Source: Buxus sempervirens
Taxonomy: Eukaryota > Streptophyta > Magnoliopsida > Buxales > Buxaceae
Assembly: GCA_947561395.2 (NCBI GenBank)
Contig: OX387183.1
Coordinates: forward strand, 7,373,883 to 7,437,882
DNA length: 64,000 nucleotides
Direction of reading: 5' to 3'
Shown: positions 22,515 to 34,271 of the stretch, piece after piece
Numbering within the stretch: the stretch's first letter is position 1
Layout of the letters: each line of letters opens with the position of its first letter
The notes under the pieces: generated by a model
What the model was told of the DNA's origin: nothing
What the model saw: only the letters and a program-made list of their open reading frames with translations
Database searches by the model: none
Program-made: the position numbers and the translations under genes

Positions 22515-24009
22515 CAACCCTTATCATAATTTTCACAAAAAAAAATTATAGCCCTTAAAGGGCCCATTTGGCCTATTGAGTTAATAGGCCCGGCCATAAT
22601 GGTGAACCAATTTAAATGCCTAACCTAATTTAACTAAACTATTTAAATGCCTATCTCTAGACCAAAACTGAATTGAATCTAAATTCGGTTTGGTACAGTT
22701 TGGGTTTAAGGTTTTATATTTTGAATTGGTTTGGTTTTTGGTTTGATAGTTTTGGTTTTTATTTCAATACAGTTCAGTTTTAGGTTGATCTTCAATTTTT
22801 TTAGTTTGGTCTTGGATTGAGCTCAACCAAGATTGAACCGGCCCGAGTTGTACGTTTGGCTCAAGTTCTTCAAGAGTTGGTTTCAGCTTGTGCTGGTTTA
22901 CGCATATATTATACAATTTTTAGGTTGCAAGTGGCTGGATGGAAAGCTGAGTTTACCTTTTTCAACCCTACAAATCACTTGTGTCTAACTGTTTTTCTTA
23001 ATTTTGTTTAGTGCACATAAATCATTTTTTTTTTAAAAAACAAAAAAATGTGCTACAAGGACTAGGGGCCTAGGGTTGGTAACTGGGCGGGCTTGGCCTG
23101 ACTACAGACTGCATATAAGTGCTACTAAGCCCGTCCATTGAATGAAAACTTGTGATTTTTTTTTTCTCTTTGCCAATAATGAAATATATTATTTTATAAT
23201 ATAAGAAAAGTATAAAAATAAGAGAGACTGACATAGGCTGCGTTTGGTAACGCTTTTGCTTTTTTGCTTCTAAAAGCAAGAAAGCAAGAAAGCAAATATA
23301 CAAGAAGACTACAAGACAGGCTTATTAGGATTCAAAATCTTTATTCAAGCACTTTAAATATACATATTATATATAAAAGCATATTCTTAAATATTAATTA
23401 TTATATACGGTATAAACATTGGGCCGACCCAAAAGTTCTACTGCATGATGGACCACCCAGCCATCAGCAATCCTAATAATTAAAGCGTCAAAAAATTCAA
23501 TTTCTAAAATAATATGTGTAAAACAAATAATAGTTCGGTGATATATACTAACGGAATGCAAAAATGTTAAGATACGTAAAGGATGAGAATTTGTTAAAGG
23601 GTATCTTTAGAAAAGTGAAAAAATGAAAAATGGCGATTATTATCGGAAAGGAAGTATTTGCTTTGACACGTTTTTTGAAGGGCCCGTTTGTTTTACTGTA
23701 CGTATGCAATTAAAAAGAATTTAGGACATGTAAGGCTTAAAATTTGTTAAAGGGTCTTTTTTGAAAAGTAAAAAATAAGGACAAATCTACCCCTATAAAA
23801 ATTTTTAAGACAATATGATATTATAAAGTTCTTTTAGGGAAAAAAAATTAATTAGTTTTGGCATGCTTCCCCAGCCTGTGTTCTCTTTAATATTTATTTA
23901 TTTATTATATGTACAAGCAAAAAACTTTGAAAAAAAAGGAGAGAGAGAGAGAGGTTCTCCTTCAATTCAGATGTAAAAATCGGTTTGCTTCGGTTGTGCT
24001 TTGATGTTC
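22515..24009. other. Intergenic, no gene recognised
   Basis: AT-rich sequence with short unrelated frames only. It contains a MITE-like end without a partner (ggctgcgtttggtaac, about 23236) and a (GA)n tract at about 23939-23955. Nothing supports a gene. Confidence 0.6.
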
Positions 24010-24556
24010 TACAGTACCTGAAAAGCAAAAGAGTGACTCAATGAAAACAAGAACACCAAAAGGTTGAAAATGTACACAAGCGCAAGTATTCAGCTCATAC
24101 CCAAGCACAAGGACAAATAGCAGCTTTGATACCAAGATAGCAAAAAGGCTCTACTAGCTTTTGATACAGAATGGCCCCAACATGACTTAGAGAGCTTTAG
24201 ATCACCATCTCCTCCCACAATATCTTTCCTTTGCTTTCAGTTCTTCTAAAGTGGTTGCATGCAGAAATGCAAATGTTAATTATTGTAAGAGCAGTAGCAA
24301 GAAGCAGAACAATCTTATAACACAGTAATAGAAATTTCAAAAGCTGATGGAAATTCTGCATCTCATAGACTGAAGTTATAAGATTGCACTGGTTGTCATC
24401 ACCTAATTAACCGTGTAATAGAGAGTCCTTGCGAGAAAAGAGCTATGAACAAGGGAATATTAACTAATGACATCAAAGACCATTATTAGATGTCAATAAT
24501 TTGCTCTACCAGTTTGTTAGTTTAATTAAAAAGTGATGTTAAAAGAGAATCTCAAC
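24010..24556. other. 3' flank of the second NLR, left of the copia insertion
   Basis: This block aligns with the 3' flank of the first NLR. Shared phrases include ctttagatcaccatctc (24199, 10649) and aaaaagtgatgttaaaagag (24529, 13051). The part matching roughly 11000-12660 is missing, so the two flanks differ by a deletion. It ends in TCAAC (24552-24556), the left target duplication of the SIRE element; the flank resumes at 58250. Confidence 0.7.
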
Positions 24557-25840
24557 TGTAAGGTTTAAGTTATTGGCTTCAATTCCGTGTCAAAAAGGTC
24601 GTATTAATGTTGTCAATGTATTTGGGATAGGTTATAGGTTGTGTGGTTCAAACGGGGTCTTGAACGGAGTCATATTGGTAAAGATTCATCAAACGTTCGA
24701 TGAACGTTCGCCGGTCGTTCGACCGTTGAGGGTCCACAGAGAATCCAGAGAGCAGCGTTCGCCTCTCGTTCTCTGAACGTTCGACCGTTGATGTCCACAA
24801 ACAAACCTGAGAGCAGCGTTCGCCTCACGTTCGCTGAACGTTCGACCGTTGGTGTTCCATAGAGAATCCCGAGAGCAGCGTTCGCCTCACGTTCGCTGAA
24901 CGTTCGACCATTGGTGTTCCACAGAGAATCCCGAGAGCAGCGTTCGCCTCACGTTCGTTGAACGTTCGACCGATGGTGTTCCACAGAGAATCCAGAGAGC
25001 AGCGTTCGCCTCACGTTCGTTGAACGTTCGACCGTTGAGGTTCCACAGAGAAAACAGAGAGTAACGTTCGCTGAACGTTCGCTGGTCGTTCGAACGAGAA
25101 GAAGAAAAGTGAGTTGTTTTATCGAACGTTCGAGCCGCGTTCGCTGAGCGTTCGAACGTTCGTTAACAAACTTCTTTTTTAGAAATCCGATCTTTTCTGA
25201 TTTGTTTCCTTTTCGTTCCTTTCTTTCTCCTAACCTATTTAAGGAGTGTCTAACCTATTGTGAGGGTTACCCAATACGTTTTTGAGAACCCTAAAACGTG
25301 TGCAAGAGAGAGAGACCTTCTTCCTCTTTTCTCTTCTTCTTTGAGCCATCAAAACCAGTCTTCTTCTTTTCTTTTCTACCTTGGAGTTCCGGGTTGAAGA
25401 GTTTGCTCGTGGGAGTTCCTACGGTTGCTGAGCGAGTTCGTTCGGCACTTCACTAAGGAGATATTCAGAGTTCTGAATCGTTGCAAGGATGCAAATCTGA
25501 AGAGTTCTTCAGATATTTACATTGTGAGTCAGAGTCATTGTTGGGTCGTCTGAACCACTATTGTAAGTCTTCTTCTTATAGTGATTTCCAGAGGTGGCAC
25601 CTCGTAGCCCGGAGGGTTTTTCTCTTTGAGAGTTCTCTTAGAGTTTTCCCTTCGTCACCAAATTGCTTGTGTTGTCTCTTACTTATTTTGCAATTGTGTG
25701 TGATGAATTGATATGTGTTCAGACTTGTGCATGCCAATTAATTAAGAACTTGTTTTTAATTGATTGAATTTTTTATTCCGCAATCGGTTTCACCTATTCA
25801 CCCCCCTCTAGGTGATTTAGAGTCTAAACTGTGTTTTTCA
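24557..25840 (+). repeat. SIRE element 5' LTR, 1,284 bp
   Basis: Starts TGTAAGG and ends TTTTTCA. It nearly matches 57023-58244 but is exactly 62 bp longer, one more unit of its internal tandem repeat. A TATA-like TATTTAA lies at 25236-25242. Short frames inside are not genes. Confidence 0.93.
24690..25165 (+). repeat. 62-bp units with CGTTCG motifs phased at 11 bp
   Basis: The U3 part holds tandem 62-bp units of the form tccacagagaatcc plus a cluster of CGTTCG motifs. Within clusters successive CGTTCG copies start 11 bp apart (for example the run cgttcgcctcacgttcgctg followed by aacgttcg). Clusters at both ends of the array, outside the strict 62-bp unit, keep the same 11-bp step. Motifs on one face of the helix upstream of the TATA suggest protein binding. 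The 3' LTR carries one unit fewer. Confidence 0.75.
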
Positions 25841-25842
25841 AT

Positions 25843-25854
25843 TGGTATCAGAGC
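25843..25854 (+). promoter_or_regulatory. Primer binding site of the SIRE element
   Basis: TGGTATCAGAGC, the complement of the 3' end of initiator methionine tRNA, begins 2 bp after the 5' LTR. This is the usual minus-strand primer site of plant copia elements. Confidence 0.93.
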
Positions 25855-25859
25855 GGGTA

Positions 25860-27780
25860 ACCAGATCCTTGACTCTATTAGTCATGGACAAGTCCTCCAC
25901 TGCCCCACCCTTCTTTGATGGCAGCAATTATGCCTACTGGAAAGTCAGAATGAGAGCCTATCTGAAGGCTATAGATGAAAAAGTTTGGGGAAGTGTTGAG
26001 AGAGGATGGAATCCTCCAACTTTGATCATTGATGGAGAGACAAAACCCAAAGACCCAGATAACTATACTAGAGAAGAGTTAATTGATGTTAACTACAACT
26101 CTAAGGGTGTCAATGCACTTTTTAGTGCAATCTCTGCTGATGAATTCAAACGGGTGTCCACTTGTCAAACCAGCAAAGAAATTTGGGAAATTTTCCAAAC
26201 CACTCATGAGGGAACTGTCCTTGTCAAAACTCAAAATTACAAATGCTTATCACTAAGTTTGAAGGACTAAAAATGGGAGAGGATGAACCCTTTGATTCCT
26301 TCTATGCTAAACTAAGTGATATAGTGAACTCTAGTTTTAATCTTGGTGAAAGAATTCCTCCTAATAGAGTGGTTAGAAAAATCCTTAGGTCTCTTCCTGA
26401 AAAATATAGACCCAAAGTGACTGCTATAGAAGAAAGTAAGGATATTAATGGTATTAGGGTTGAAGATCTCATAGGATCAATTCAAACCTATGAACTCACT
26501 TTGCCTCCTACTAAGAAAAATAAGTCTATAGCTCTCAAATCTAGTAAAGAAAAGGCTTATAATGATTCTAGTGAGGAATCCATGGGAGATGAAGATATTG
26601 CCCTGTTGGTAAAGAACTTTAGGAAAATGTTTAGAAGGAGGAAACCAAGGAGTGAAAATGAGAGGTATAAATCCAAGGGGAGTTCTAGTGGTAGAGATCA
26701 AAAGCCAAGAATCAAATCTGAATCTAGGGAGTCCAAACATCCTAAGGACTCTAGGTTGCAAAAACTTCAACAAATCAGATGTCATGAGTGTCAGGGTTTT
26801 GGTCATATTAGGTCGGAGTGTCCCACATTTAAGAAGCTTCAAGGGAAAGCCATGAATGCCACTCTTTCTGATGAGAGTGCATCTGATAGGGATAGTGAGG
26901 ACTCCAAAACAGAGGAAAGTCAAAACTACATGGCTTTCACCTCTATTGTTGGGAGTGGTGACTCTAGCAACTATGAAGACTTTCCACCAAGTGAGAATGC
27001 AATTGGTTCTCATGATGAGTCTGATGATGATGAGGAAAGCCTTCAAGATGCTTATGATAAATTGTTTAGGGAGTGCTTAAAAGCAAAGAAACAATTAAAA
27101 TCCAATCTCAAAAGGCTAAATGAGGTAGAGCACAAGAAAGAAGATCTTCAAGCAAAATTTGAAGAGTCTACTTCTCGTCTAGGTGAACACATGTTGAAGA
27201 TTGAATCCCTAGAATCTGAGAATAAGTATCTTAAGGAAGAGCTTGAAAGAACTAAAATTCAACTCCAGAAGTTTTCTATAGGTTCAACAATTGTGGACAA
27301 TATGCTAGGGATGAGTCAATTAGGAACTGATAAAAGTGGTTTAGGATACAAGGAAGTCTCAAATGATACTCCATCCTCTTCTAAGACCCAAGTTGTGAAT
27401 ACCAAAGGAAAGAATAGGTCCAATTCTTCCAAGGGTAAGACAAACCAAGGTAGAAATCGTGGTCAAAAGTCTAATTGGTCAAAACCTAGGGGTGTTCCAA
27501 CCAAGAGTTCCCAATCTCAGAATTTTATCCCTATTTGTCATTATTGTGGTATTTCTGGACATATCAGACCAAATTGTTGGGATTTGAACCAAAACTCTAG
27601 GAGATCCTCACCTAGAAAACCTCAAGAAAATTTGTCTAAACAAATGAAAGAACTTTCAAATCAGACAAAGCTTTTAAGTCAACAATTAGCTTCAATGACC
27701 AAGAAACCCACTGAGCCTAAGCAAATCTGGGTTAAAAGAAGTGAATTAACTTGTCATGTAGTTCATGTTGCTTTGAAAGC
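25860..27780 (+). pseudogene. SIRE gag region (fossil)
   Basis: Encodes a copia nucleocapsid/capsid region. It begins with the gag-type fold (DGSNYAYWKVRMRAYL near the start), passes a coiled-coil and acidic stretch, and holds two CCHC zinc knuckles, CHECQGFGHIRSEC (about 26780-26820) and CHYCGISGHIRPNC (about 27535-27580). Long SIRE-type gags with a charged middle are usual. The region belongs to a broken element and is described as a fossil. Confidence 0.85.
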
Positions 27781-30700
27781 TAGAAATAGTCTTATGTGGT
27801 ATCTTGATAGTGCTTGCTCTCGTCACATGTGTGGTGACAAATCTTTGTTTAAATCTTTTGAGGATTATTCTTGTGGCACTGTTACTTTTGGTGATGGAAG
27901 CAAAGCACCTATTGTAGGTAAGGGTGTTATTGAAATCTCTGGTATGCCTACTTTGAGTGAAGTACTATTTGTTGATGGCTTGAAAGCTAACTTGATTAGT
28001 ATAAGTGAATTGTGTGACTCAAACATGGAAGTTAAATTTGCTAAACATATGTGCTCTGTTTTTTATGCAAATGGTGTGTGTGTGCTTCAAGGAGAAAGAA
28101 CTCCGGATAATTGTTATGGTGTGATTCCTAATTCTAATGCTGTGTGTAACTCTTCCAAAGTTGATATGCATGAATTGTGGCATCAAAGACTTGGTCACTT
28201 GAACTTTAAAAACATGAATGAATTGTCAAAGCATGATTTTGTTCGAGACCTTCCTAAGCTTGCCAAAGTAGAACCAAATGTGTGTGGGCCATGTCAGTTG
28301 GGAAAGCAAACTAGATCTAGTCACAAAAAGATCACTGAGTGTCTAACCCACAAACCTCTTGAATTGTTGCATATGGACCTTATGGGTCCTTCTAGGACTG
28401 AAAGTCTTGGTGGTAGGAGGTACATTTTGGTTATTGTAGATGATTTTTCCAGATTTACTTGGGTTGAGCTATTAAGAGAAAAATCTGAAGCAAGTGAGTT
28501 GATTATGTCTTTGTGTCGAAGACTCTCAAATGAAAAAGAGTCTAAGGTTGTTAGGATGAGGAGTGACCACGGGAAAGAGTTCGAGAACTCAATCCTTGAA
28601 AATTTTTGTCTAGAAGAGGGAATTCATCGTGAGTTCTCTGCTCCTATTACTCCACAGCAAAATGGAGTAGTAGAGAGGAAAAACAGGGTTCTTCAAGAGA
28701 TGGCAAGAGTCATGATACATGCCAAGGGTGTGGCCATGTATTTCTGGGGAGAAGCCATTAACACGGCTTGCCATGTGATAAATAGGGTGTATTTGAGGCC
28801 TGGGAGTAATGAGACTCCTTATGAAATTTGGCATGGTAAAAAGCCCACTGTCAAATACTTTCGTGTTTTTGGAAGCAAATGCTTTATTTTGAGAGATAGG
28901 GAGAATTTGGCTAAGTTTGATGCCAAGAGTAATTAAGGAATCTTCCTAGGTTACTCTAAGAATAGCAGGGCTTACCGTGTGTATAACTTACGTACACATA
29001 CTGTCATGGAATCCATAAATGTTGTTGTGGATGAAGGGGTTGATAAGTCTCAAGTTGAGGGGGAGACTAGTCTGGAAGTAGGAGAAAATGACTTGGTTGT
29101 TGAAAGTCAAAATTCTGAGTCATCTTCTTCAACTTCTGAAGAGGGTCTTTCTTCAACTCCAGGTCCTACAAAAGAACCTTCCTCTAGAGTAAAGTTAAAT
29201 CATCCCAAAGAGTTATTAATTGGTGATTTAAATGAAGGGATGAGACTTCGTAGGAAAGTCCTAAATCAGATGTCATTTGCATCCTATGTCTCAACTCTTG
29301 AACCTAAGAAGGTAGAAGAAGCACTTACTGATGAGTGTTGGACTAATGCCATGCATGAAGAATTAAATCAATTCATTAGGAATGATGTGTGGTATCTTGT
29401 TCCTAGACCTGAAAATTATAATGTTATTGGAACCAAATGGATTTTCAAGAACAAGTCAGATGAACATGGCACTGTAGTGAGAAATAAAGCTAGGTTGGTT
29501 GCACAAGGATATACTCAAGTTGAGGGTATTGATTTTGATGAAACATTTGCCCCTGTAGCTAGACTTGAATCTATAAGAATTTTACTTGCTGTAGCTTGCC
29601 ACTTGGGTTTTAAATTGCATCAAATGGATGTAAAAAGTGCTTTTCTGAATGGGATACTTAATGAAGAAGTGTATGTTGAACAACCCAAGGGGTTTGTTGA
29701 TCCAAAGTTCCCACATCATGTGTTTAGGCTTAAGAAAGCCTTGTATGGGTTGAAACAAGCTCCTAGAGCTTGGTATAGAGACTTACTGCTTATCTCTTAG
29801 ATCACAAGTTCACAAGAGGAGGAGTTGATAGAACCTTGTTCATTAGAAAAGATAAGAGCAATTTCACTGTTGCTTAAATTTATGTGGATGATATTGTCTT
29901 TGGTTCTCCAATTGATTCTCTTGCTTTAAATTTTGCCAAAGCTATGCAACAACAATTTGAGATGAGTATGGTTGGTGAGTTAAATTTCTTCCTAGGTCTT
30001 CAGATTTCTCAATCTACAGATGGGATTTTCATATCTCAATCTAAATATGCTAAAGACCTTGTGAAAAGATTTGGGTTGGACAGCAAGAAACACACTAGAA
30101 CCCCTATGAGTACTACCTTGAAACTTGATTCTGATCTATCTGGAAAGAGTGTAGATAACACTCTTTATAGAAGCATGATAGGTAGTCTCTTGTATCTTAC
30201 AGCTAGTAGGCCTGATATAGCCTTTAGTGTAGGTGTGTGTGCTAGGTTCCAAGCAAATCCTAGAGAATCTCACTTATCTGCCGTCAAACGTGTCATACGA
30301 TATGTTAACGGTACTGTTGATCATGGTATATGGTTTTCTAGAGACACTTCTGCAATTCTAGCAGGCTATTCTGATGCCGACTGGGCTGGAAATGCAGATG
30401 ATAGGAAGAGCACAACTGGAGGTTGTTTCTATGTTTGGAACAATCTTGTGGCATGGATGAGCAAGAAGCAAAACTCTATTTCCTTGTCCACAGCTGAAGC
30501 GGAGTATATAGCCGCTGGGAGTGGTTGCACTCAATTGCTTTGGATGAAGCAAATGTTGAGTGATTATGGGATTGAACAGGGAACTATTGTCTTGTATTGT
30601 GATAATACAAGTGCTATTAATATTTCCAAAAACCCTGTTCAGCACTCTCGAACCAAGCACATTGATATACGACATCATTTTATTCGAGAGTTGGTAGAAG

Positions 30701-30825
30701 ATCATGTGATATCTCTTGAACACATCCCATCTGAAAATCAACTAGCTGACCTCTTTACCAAACCTTTAGATGCTCTTAGGTTTGAGTTTCTTAGGAAAGC
30801 TATTGGTGTTGGTCCTCTTCATTAA
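27780..30825 (+). pseudogene. SIRE pol region (fossil)
   Basis: Domains in copia order: aspartic protease (near 27800), GAG-pre-integrase with an HHCC-type zinc site (about 28170-28330), integrase core (about 28350-28850), reverse transcriptase with [10 protein letters not shown] and the catalytic YVDD (29880-29892), and RNase H with SDADWAG (about 30370) and STAEAEYIA (about 30490). The region would process, copy and integrate the element's RNA. It is broken at about two places. Confidence 0.88.
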
Positions 30826-31969
30826 GAAGGACTTTGTAGCATGCTTTAGGGTGTTTCATGCATTTTTCTTTTCTTAAGCATGCTTACTTGTTTTTGGTAT
30901 TTTCTATTTTGTTTTTGTATTTGTTTTTCTTTCGTAATTTTTTTTCGGTTTTTATATGTATTCTTGTCTTGACATGTGTCAACTATAGGATAAGTATAAG
31001 GTTGTGAAAATATATATTTTTTGGGTATATTTTGAGAACCTACAAATTTTTCAAAGATGATTTCTCAAATGTGATTTCAACAGTTTCTAATAATGTCACA
31101 ATCATCTTGCTAAACTCTATTTGTGGTTTGTATATCACATACACATCCAAATACAATTGAGGAAGCCTATTTTTTATTTTCGGTGTTGTGTGGATAGGCA
31201 ATCCTGAGTTTACTCATGTCTATCTTAAGTTGAAAAGACCCTAGCATTTGATCTTGTGTTTACAAAGAGATTTCTCCCTCTTGTTTAAAAAGAAAAAGTT
31301 ATATGAAAAGAACTCTGGGATGAAATGTAAACCCCAGCAAAATTGAGTTCAAAAAGAAAGAGAATCACAAGGAGTATAACCATGGCATAAACTGTAAACT
31401 CAGATATTCTAAGGAACACTACTCTTTGTGCAAAAAGAATTGTAAGAAACAGGGGGAGAACATTTCAAAATCTTAATGCTTAGGTCATGCAAGGGCTCTT
31501 TTCAATGTTTGGAGAGACTTGGGTAATATTGGATTTCTTGATAAATGGCCAACTCCTCTTCACCAAGCTCTCATATAGGCAAAACTTGTTGTATTTGGTT
31601 TTGCACATGCACACAAACACAATTGGAAATTTGGTTGAGTTGTTGTGTAATTATTTGGGAGTTTTGAAGTTAAATTTGATCAAATCTGATTTTTAGAGCA
31701 AAATTGTTCTCAAAATAGGTCAAAATTTGAGTTTTCAAGAGTTTATACTTGATTTATAGTTGTTGGTATGTCTTGCAAGTTTTTACGTATGTTTGAAGTG
31801 TTTTTGGTTGAAAATAAATCAGTCTTCTTGCTGAAATCTGGAAATTTTTTCTGAACTTTTGATGAACGTTTGAACGGCCTATCGAACGTTAAGCAAACGT
31901 TGGGTCTTTCCTCCCCGTACAGCGAACGCGTGTCGAACGTTGGTTTTTAAAAACAAATTTCTTGTTTAA
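30826..31969 (+). other. SIRE post-pol region, left of the nested Tat element
   Basis: Non-coding. It contains a polypurine run, aacagggggagaac (about 31448-31461), which may be the internal polypurine tract typical of SIRE-type elements. Near the right end are several aacgtt/CGTTCG motifs like those of the LTR. The Tat element interrupts this region and it resumes at 54761. Confidence 0.6.
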
Positions 31970-31974
31970 CGTTC

Positions 31975-34250
31975 TGTAGACACCCCAAATTGCACAAACA
32001 ATCATCAAAAATCATTATCTCCTGGAAAGCCAGCACAGAATTTGAAGAAAATAAATTTTTGCCAGTATCCGGATACTCAATCCGGATACAAGTGCTCCTC
32101 CTCGTATCCGGATACTCATACCGGATACGTGTGGGCCTTAGCGTATCCGGTACCATGTACCGGATACCTTAAGGCCCTTTGTTATCCGGTCTGATATACC
32201 GGATACCGTAAGTTTGCTCAAAATTAGGGTTTTCCGAGAGCTTTTCACTTTTACCATCATGTCCCTCATTAAATGAGGGGAAATCGCGGAAATAACCTTA
32301 GGGTTTAGGTTGGAGGGGTTCTAGACATTAAGTTGTGTCTACCAATGACCTTAGCCCTTGCCTATAAATAGGAGCCTCCTCCTTGAGCAAATGGCACACA
32401 ACTCTTGTTTTGAATTCTCGCAAAGAAGAACTCCAAGAGAAGAAGAAAACCGCTGTGGAATCGCCTCCAGCACTCAGGTAAGCCTCAACTTTTCTTTTTA
32501 TTTTTTGTCTTTACATTCCTAGATCTAGATCTCTTCTTCTACCTTTCTGTAGTGTAAAGCCTTGATTGTATGTGTGGAAATCCTTCCCCGGCTCAAAGTA
32601 TCTCAAGACTCCCCTAGCCGTAAAACGTGAAGGCGGATCTAGGAGAAACGAGACTGGGGATTGACCCTAGTGCTAGAACCTATGTAGCATAAGGCATTTT
32701 TGATTGATTGTAAACCGTTCCATATTCAAAGTACCCTTGATTATCTTAAAGAGAACAGAGGGAAACGATAATGGAACGGAACCCTAGGCTATGCTAGAAC
32801 CTATTTTGTTGAATCTATATGCATGTGTATGGATCTTGCTTGGTTTTTCACTTTTGCACACATATTACACCTTTTTGGTGAATAGGCTCATATTTGGGGT
32901 TTATTGCATTTATTGTGATAAATCTCAAATAAATGGCCTAAATCAATTCTGGAGTGTTTTTAAATGTTTTTCAAAGGTTTTGGATTCATATCACACGAAT
33001 CTCACACACTTTGTCAATTTTCGGATTTGATTTTCTTCAAAAGTGGCTTAGCTTGACAGCACCTGTACCCCTACTTCGGACGTCCGTAACTTCATCATCC
33101 GGATGAATTTTGGGGCGATTCTAGAACCATGGAAAAGGTGAGACTGTCTAGTTTATGTCCACCAAATTTCATGAATTTCTATCCAGCCGATTTTTGACAC
33201 CTCTCTGTCGAAGTTAAGTGGGCAGTTCAGGTCCAAGTACAGAACTTGTCACTTCGACGGACCGCCATGTGTTCGTTTTAAGTCCGATTCGAGTGATTTT
33301 TGTTTCTGAGTACTCCTTTATGAGTCTATTTTCAAATCCAGTTGGTTTCATAATTTTTGGATCCCATTTGAATTATTGGTAGCCGATTTACTCAGAACTG
33401 CTCATTTGCACTTTTTTGGGTATATCTGTGATCTTCGGGGCCTGTTCGGGAGACCACCCAAGGCACACCCGAAGGGATTTTTGTATGAGGCTAGTTTCTG
33501 TTGAAAGATGGCCATACAGACTTCAATCACACCAAATTTCACGGATTTCTATGTAGTGGATTTTTCTAGACAATTTTCCAAAGTTGCCCACTTACCACTT
33601 TTAAAAATCCCCAACAGCAACTTCAAAGGAGCATAACTCCTAGATTTTTCATCGGAATGAAGTGAAATTTTGCATGAGACTCTTGTTTACCCTAATCTTT
33701 CAAATGGATTTGGTTTGGGTCAATTTAGAATTGGATTTGAATGATTTCAAGGCAAATGGTATACTTTTTACCAAATTTTCCGAATTTGATTTAACTTGGT
33801 TTTGAGCAATTTGTGCTTTGATTTCCATCTTTTGAGATATTCCAGAAATGATATTGACATAAGAGAGGATCTAAAATCCATTTAGATCTTCATGTGAAAA
33901 TATCATACATTAATCCTTTTTCAAGGTTTTCTATGATTTTTAGCAAGCTTTCTTACTTTATTTTTTTGCATGAACATACACTTGGCAACCACTTCGTGTG
34001 GATGAATGGGGGTGCCTAACACCTTCCCCCGTTCATAATCTAATCCCCTTACCCATCTCTGGATTTGATTTTCAAGTAGGATTATTTTTATCCTAGAATG
34101 TTTCTTTTGGCTATTTTTGCCTACTTTTGAACTTTTGGTGTCCATTCTCACCCCAAAATCATGAATGGTGGCGACTCTCCCAATTTTTGCGTTGAGCCCG
34201 TGTGTTGACGGAGGGACGATCACTCCGGTGATTTTTTCCCATGTCTCACA
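31975..34250 (+). repeat. Tat element 5' LTR, 2,276 bp
   Basis: Begins TGTAGACACC and ends TCTCACA; it matches 52480-54755 end to end at equal length. It carries a dyad-motif array (32066-32205), a TATA box TATAAATA at 32363-32370, and a c/a-rich leader after it. The phrase ggtggcgactct occurs near its end, as in the solo LTR at 3656-6791. Confidence 0.95.
32066..32205. promoter_or_regulatory. Dyad array 1 (5' LTR): four 23-bp units, 39-bp step
   Basis: Four units TATCCGG-N9-CCGGATA start at 32066, 32105, 32144 and 32183, exactly 39 bp apart. The 9-bp spacers (atactcaat, atactcata, taccatgta, tctgatata) and 16-bp linkers differ while both arms are invariant. It lies about 157 bp upstream of the LTR TATA. 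Fixed spacing fits a dimeric DNA-binding protein better than an RNA hairpin. Confidence 0.85.
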
Positions 34251-34252
34251 AC

Positions 34253-34271
34253 TGGCGACTCTGCTGGGGAC
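34253..34271 (+). promoter_or_regulatory. Tat element primer binding site
   Basis: TGGCGACTCTGCTGGGGAC starts 2 bp after the 5' LTR. It is the primer site used by Tat/Ogre elements, which is assigned to an arginine tRNA in the literature on this lineage. Confidence 0.8.

Noticed and set aside
23236-23260. MITE end ggctgcgtttggtaac
   Set aside because: No inverted partner or target duplication was found within a reasonable distance.
25843-25854. Possible tRNA gene signal
   Set aside because: This is a primer binding site complementary to a tRNA 3' end, not a tRNA gene. No tRNA cloverleaf was recognised in the window.
32066-32205. CRISPR array or satellite reading of the evenly spaced dyads
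   Set aside because: The repeats are 23 bp dyads in a plant retrotransposon LTR with no cas genes, and the even spacing recurs in separate places as short sets of two to four units.
32066-32205. Simple RNA hairpins as the explanation of the dyads
   Set aside because: Not excluded, but the invariant 9-bp spacer and 39-bp step across sites are not expected for hairpins, and two arrays lie upstream of TATA boxes outside the transcript.
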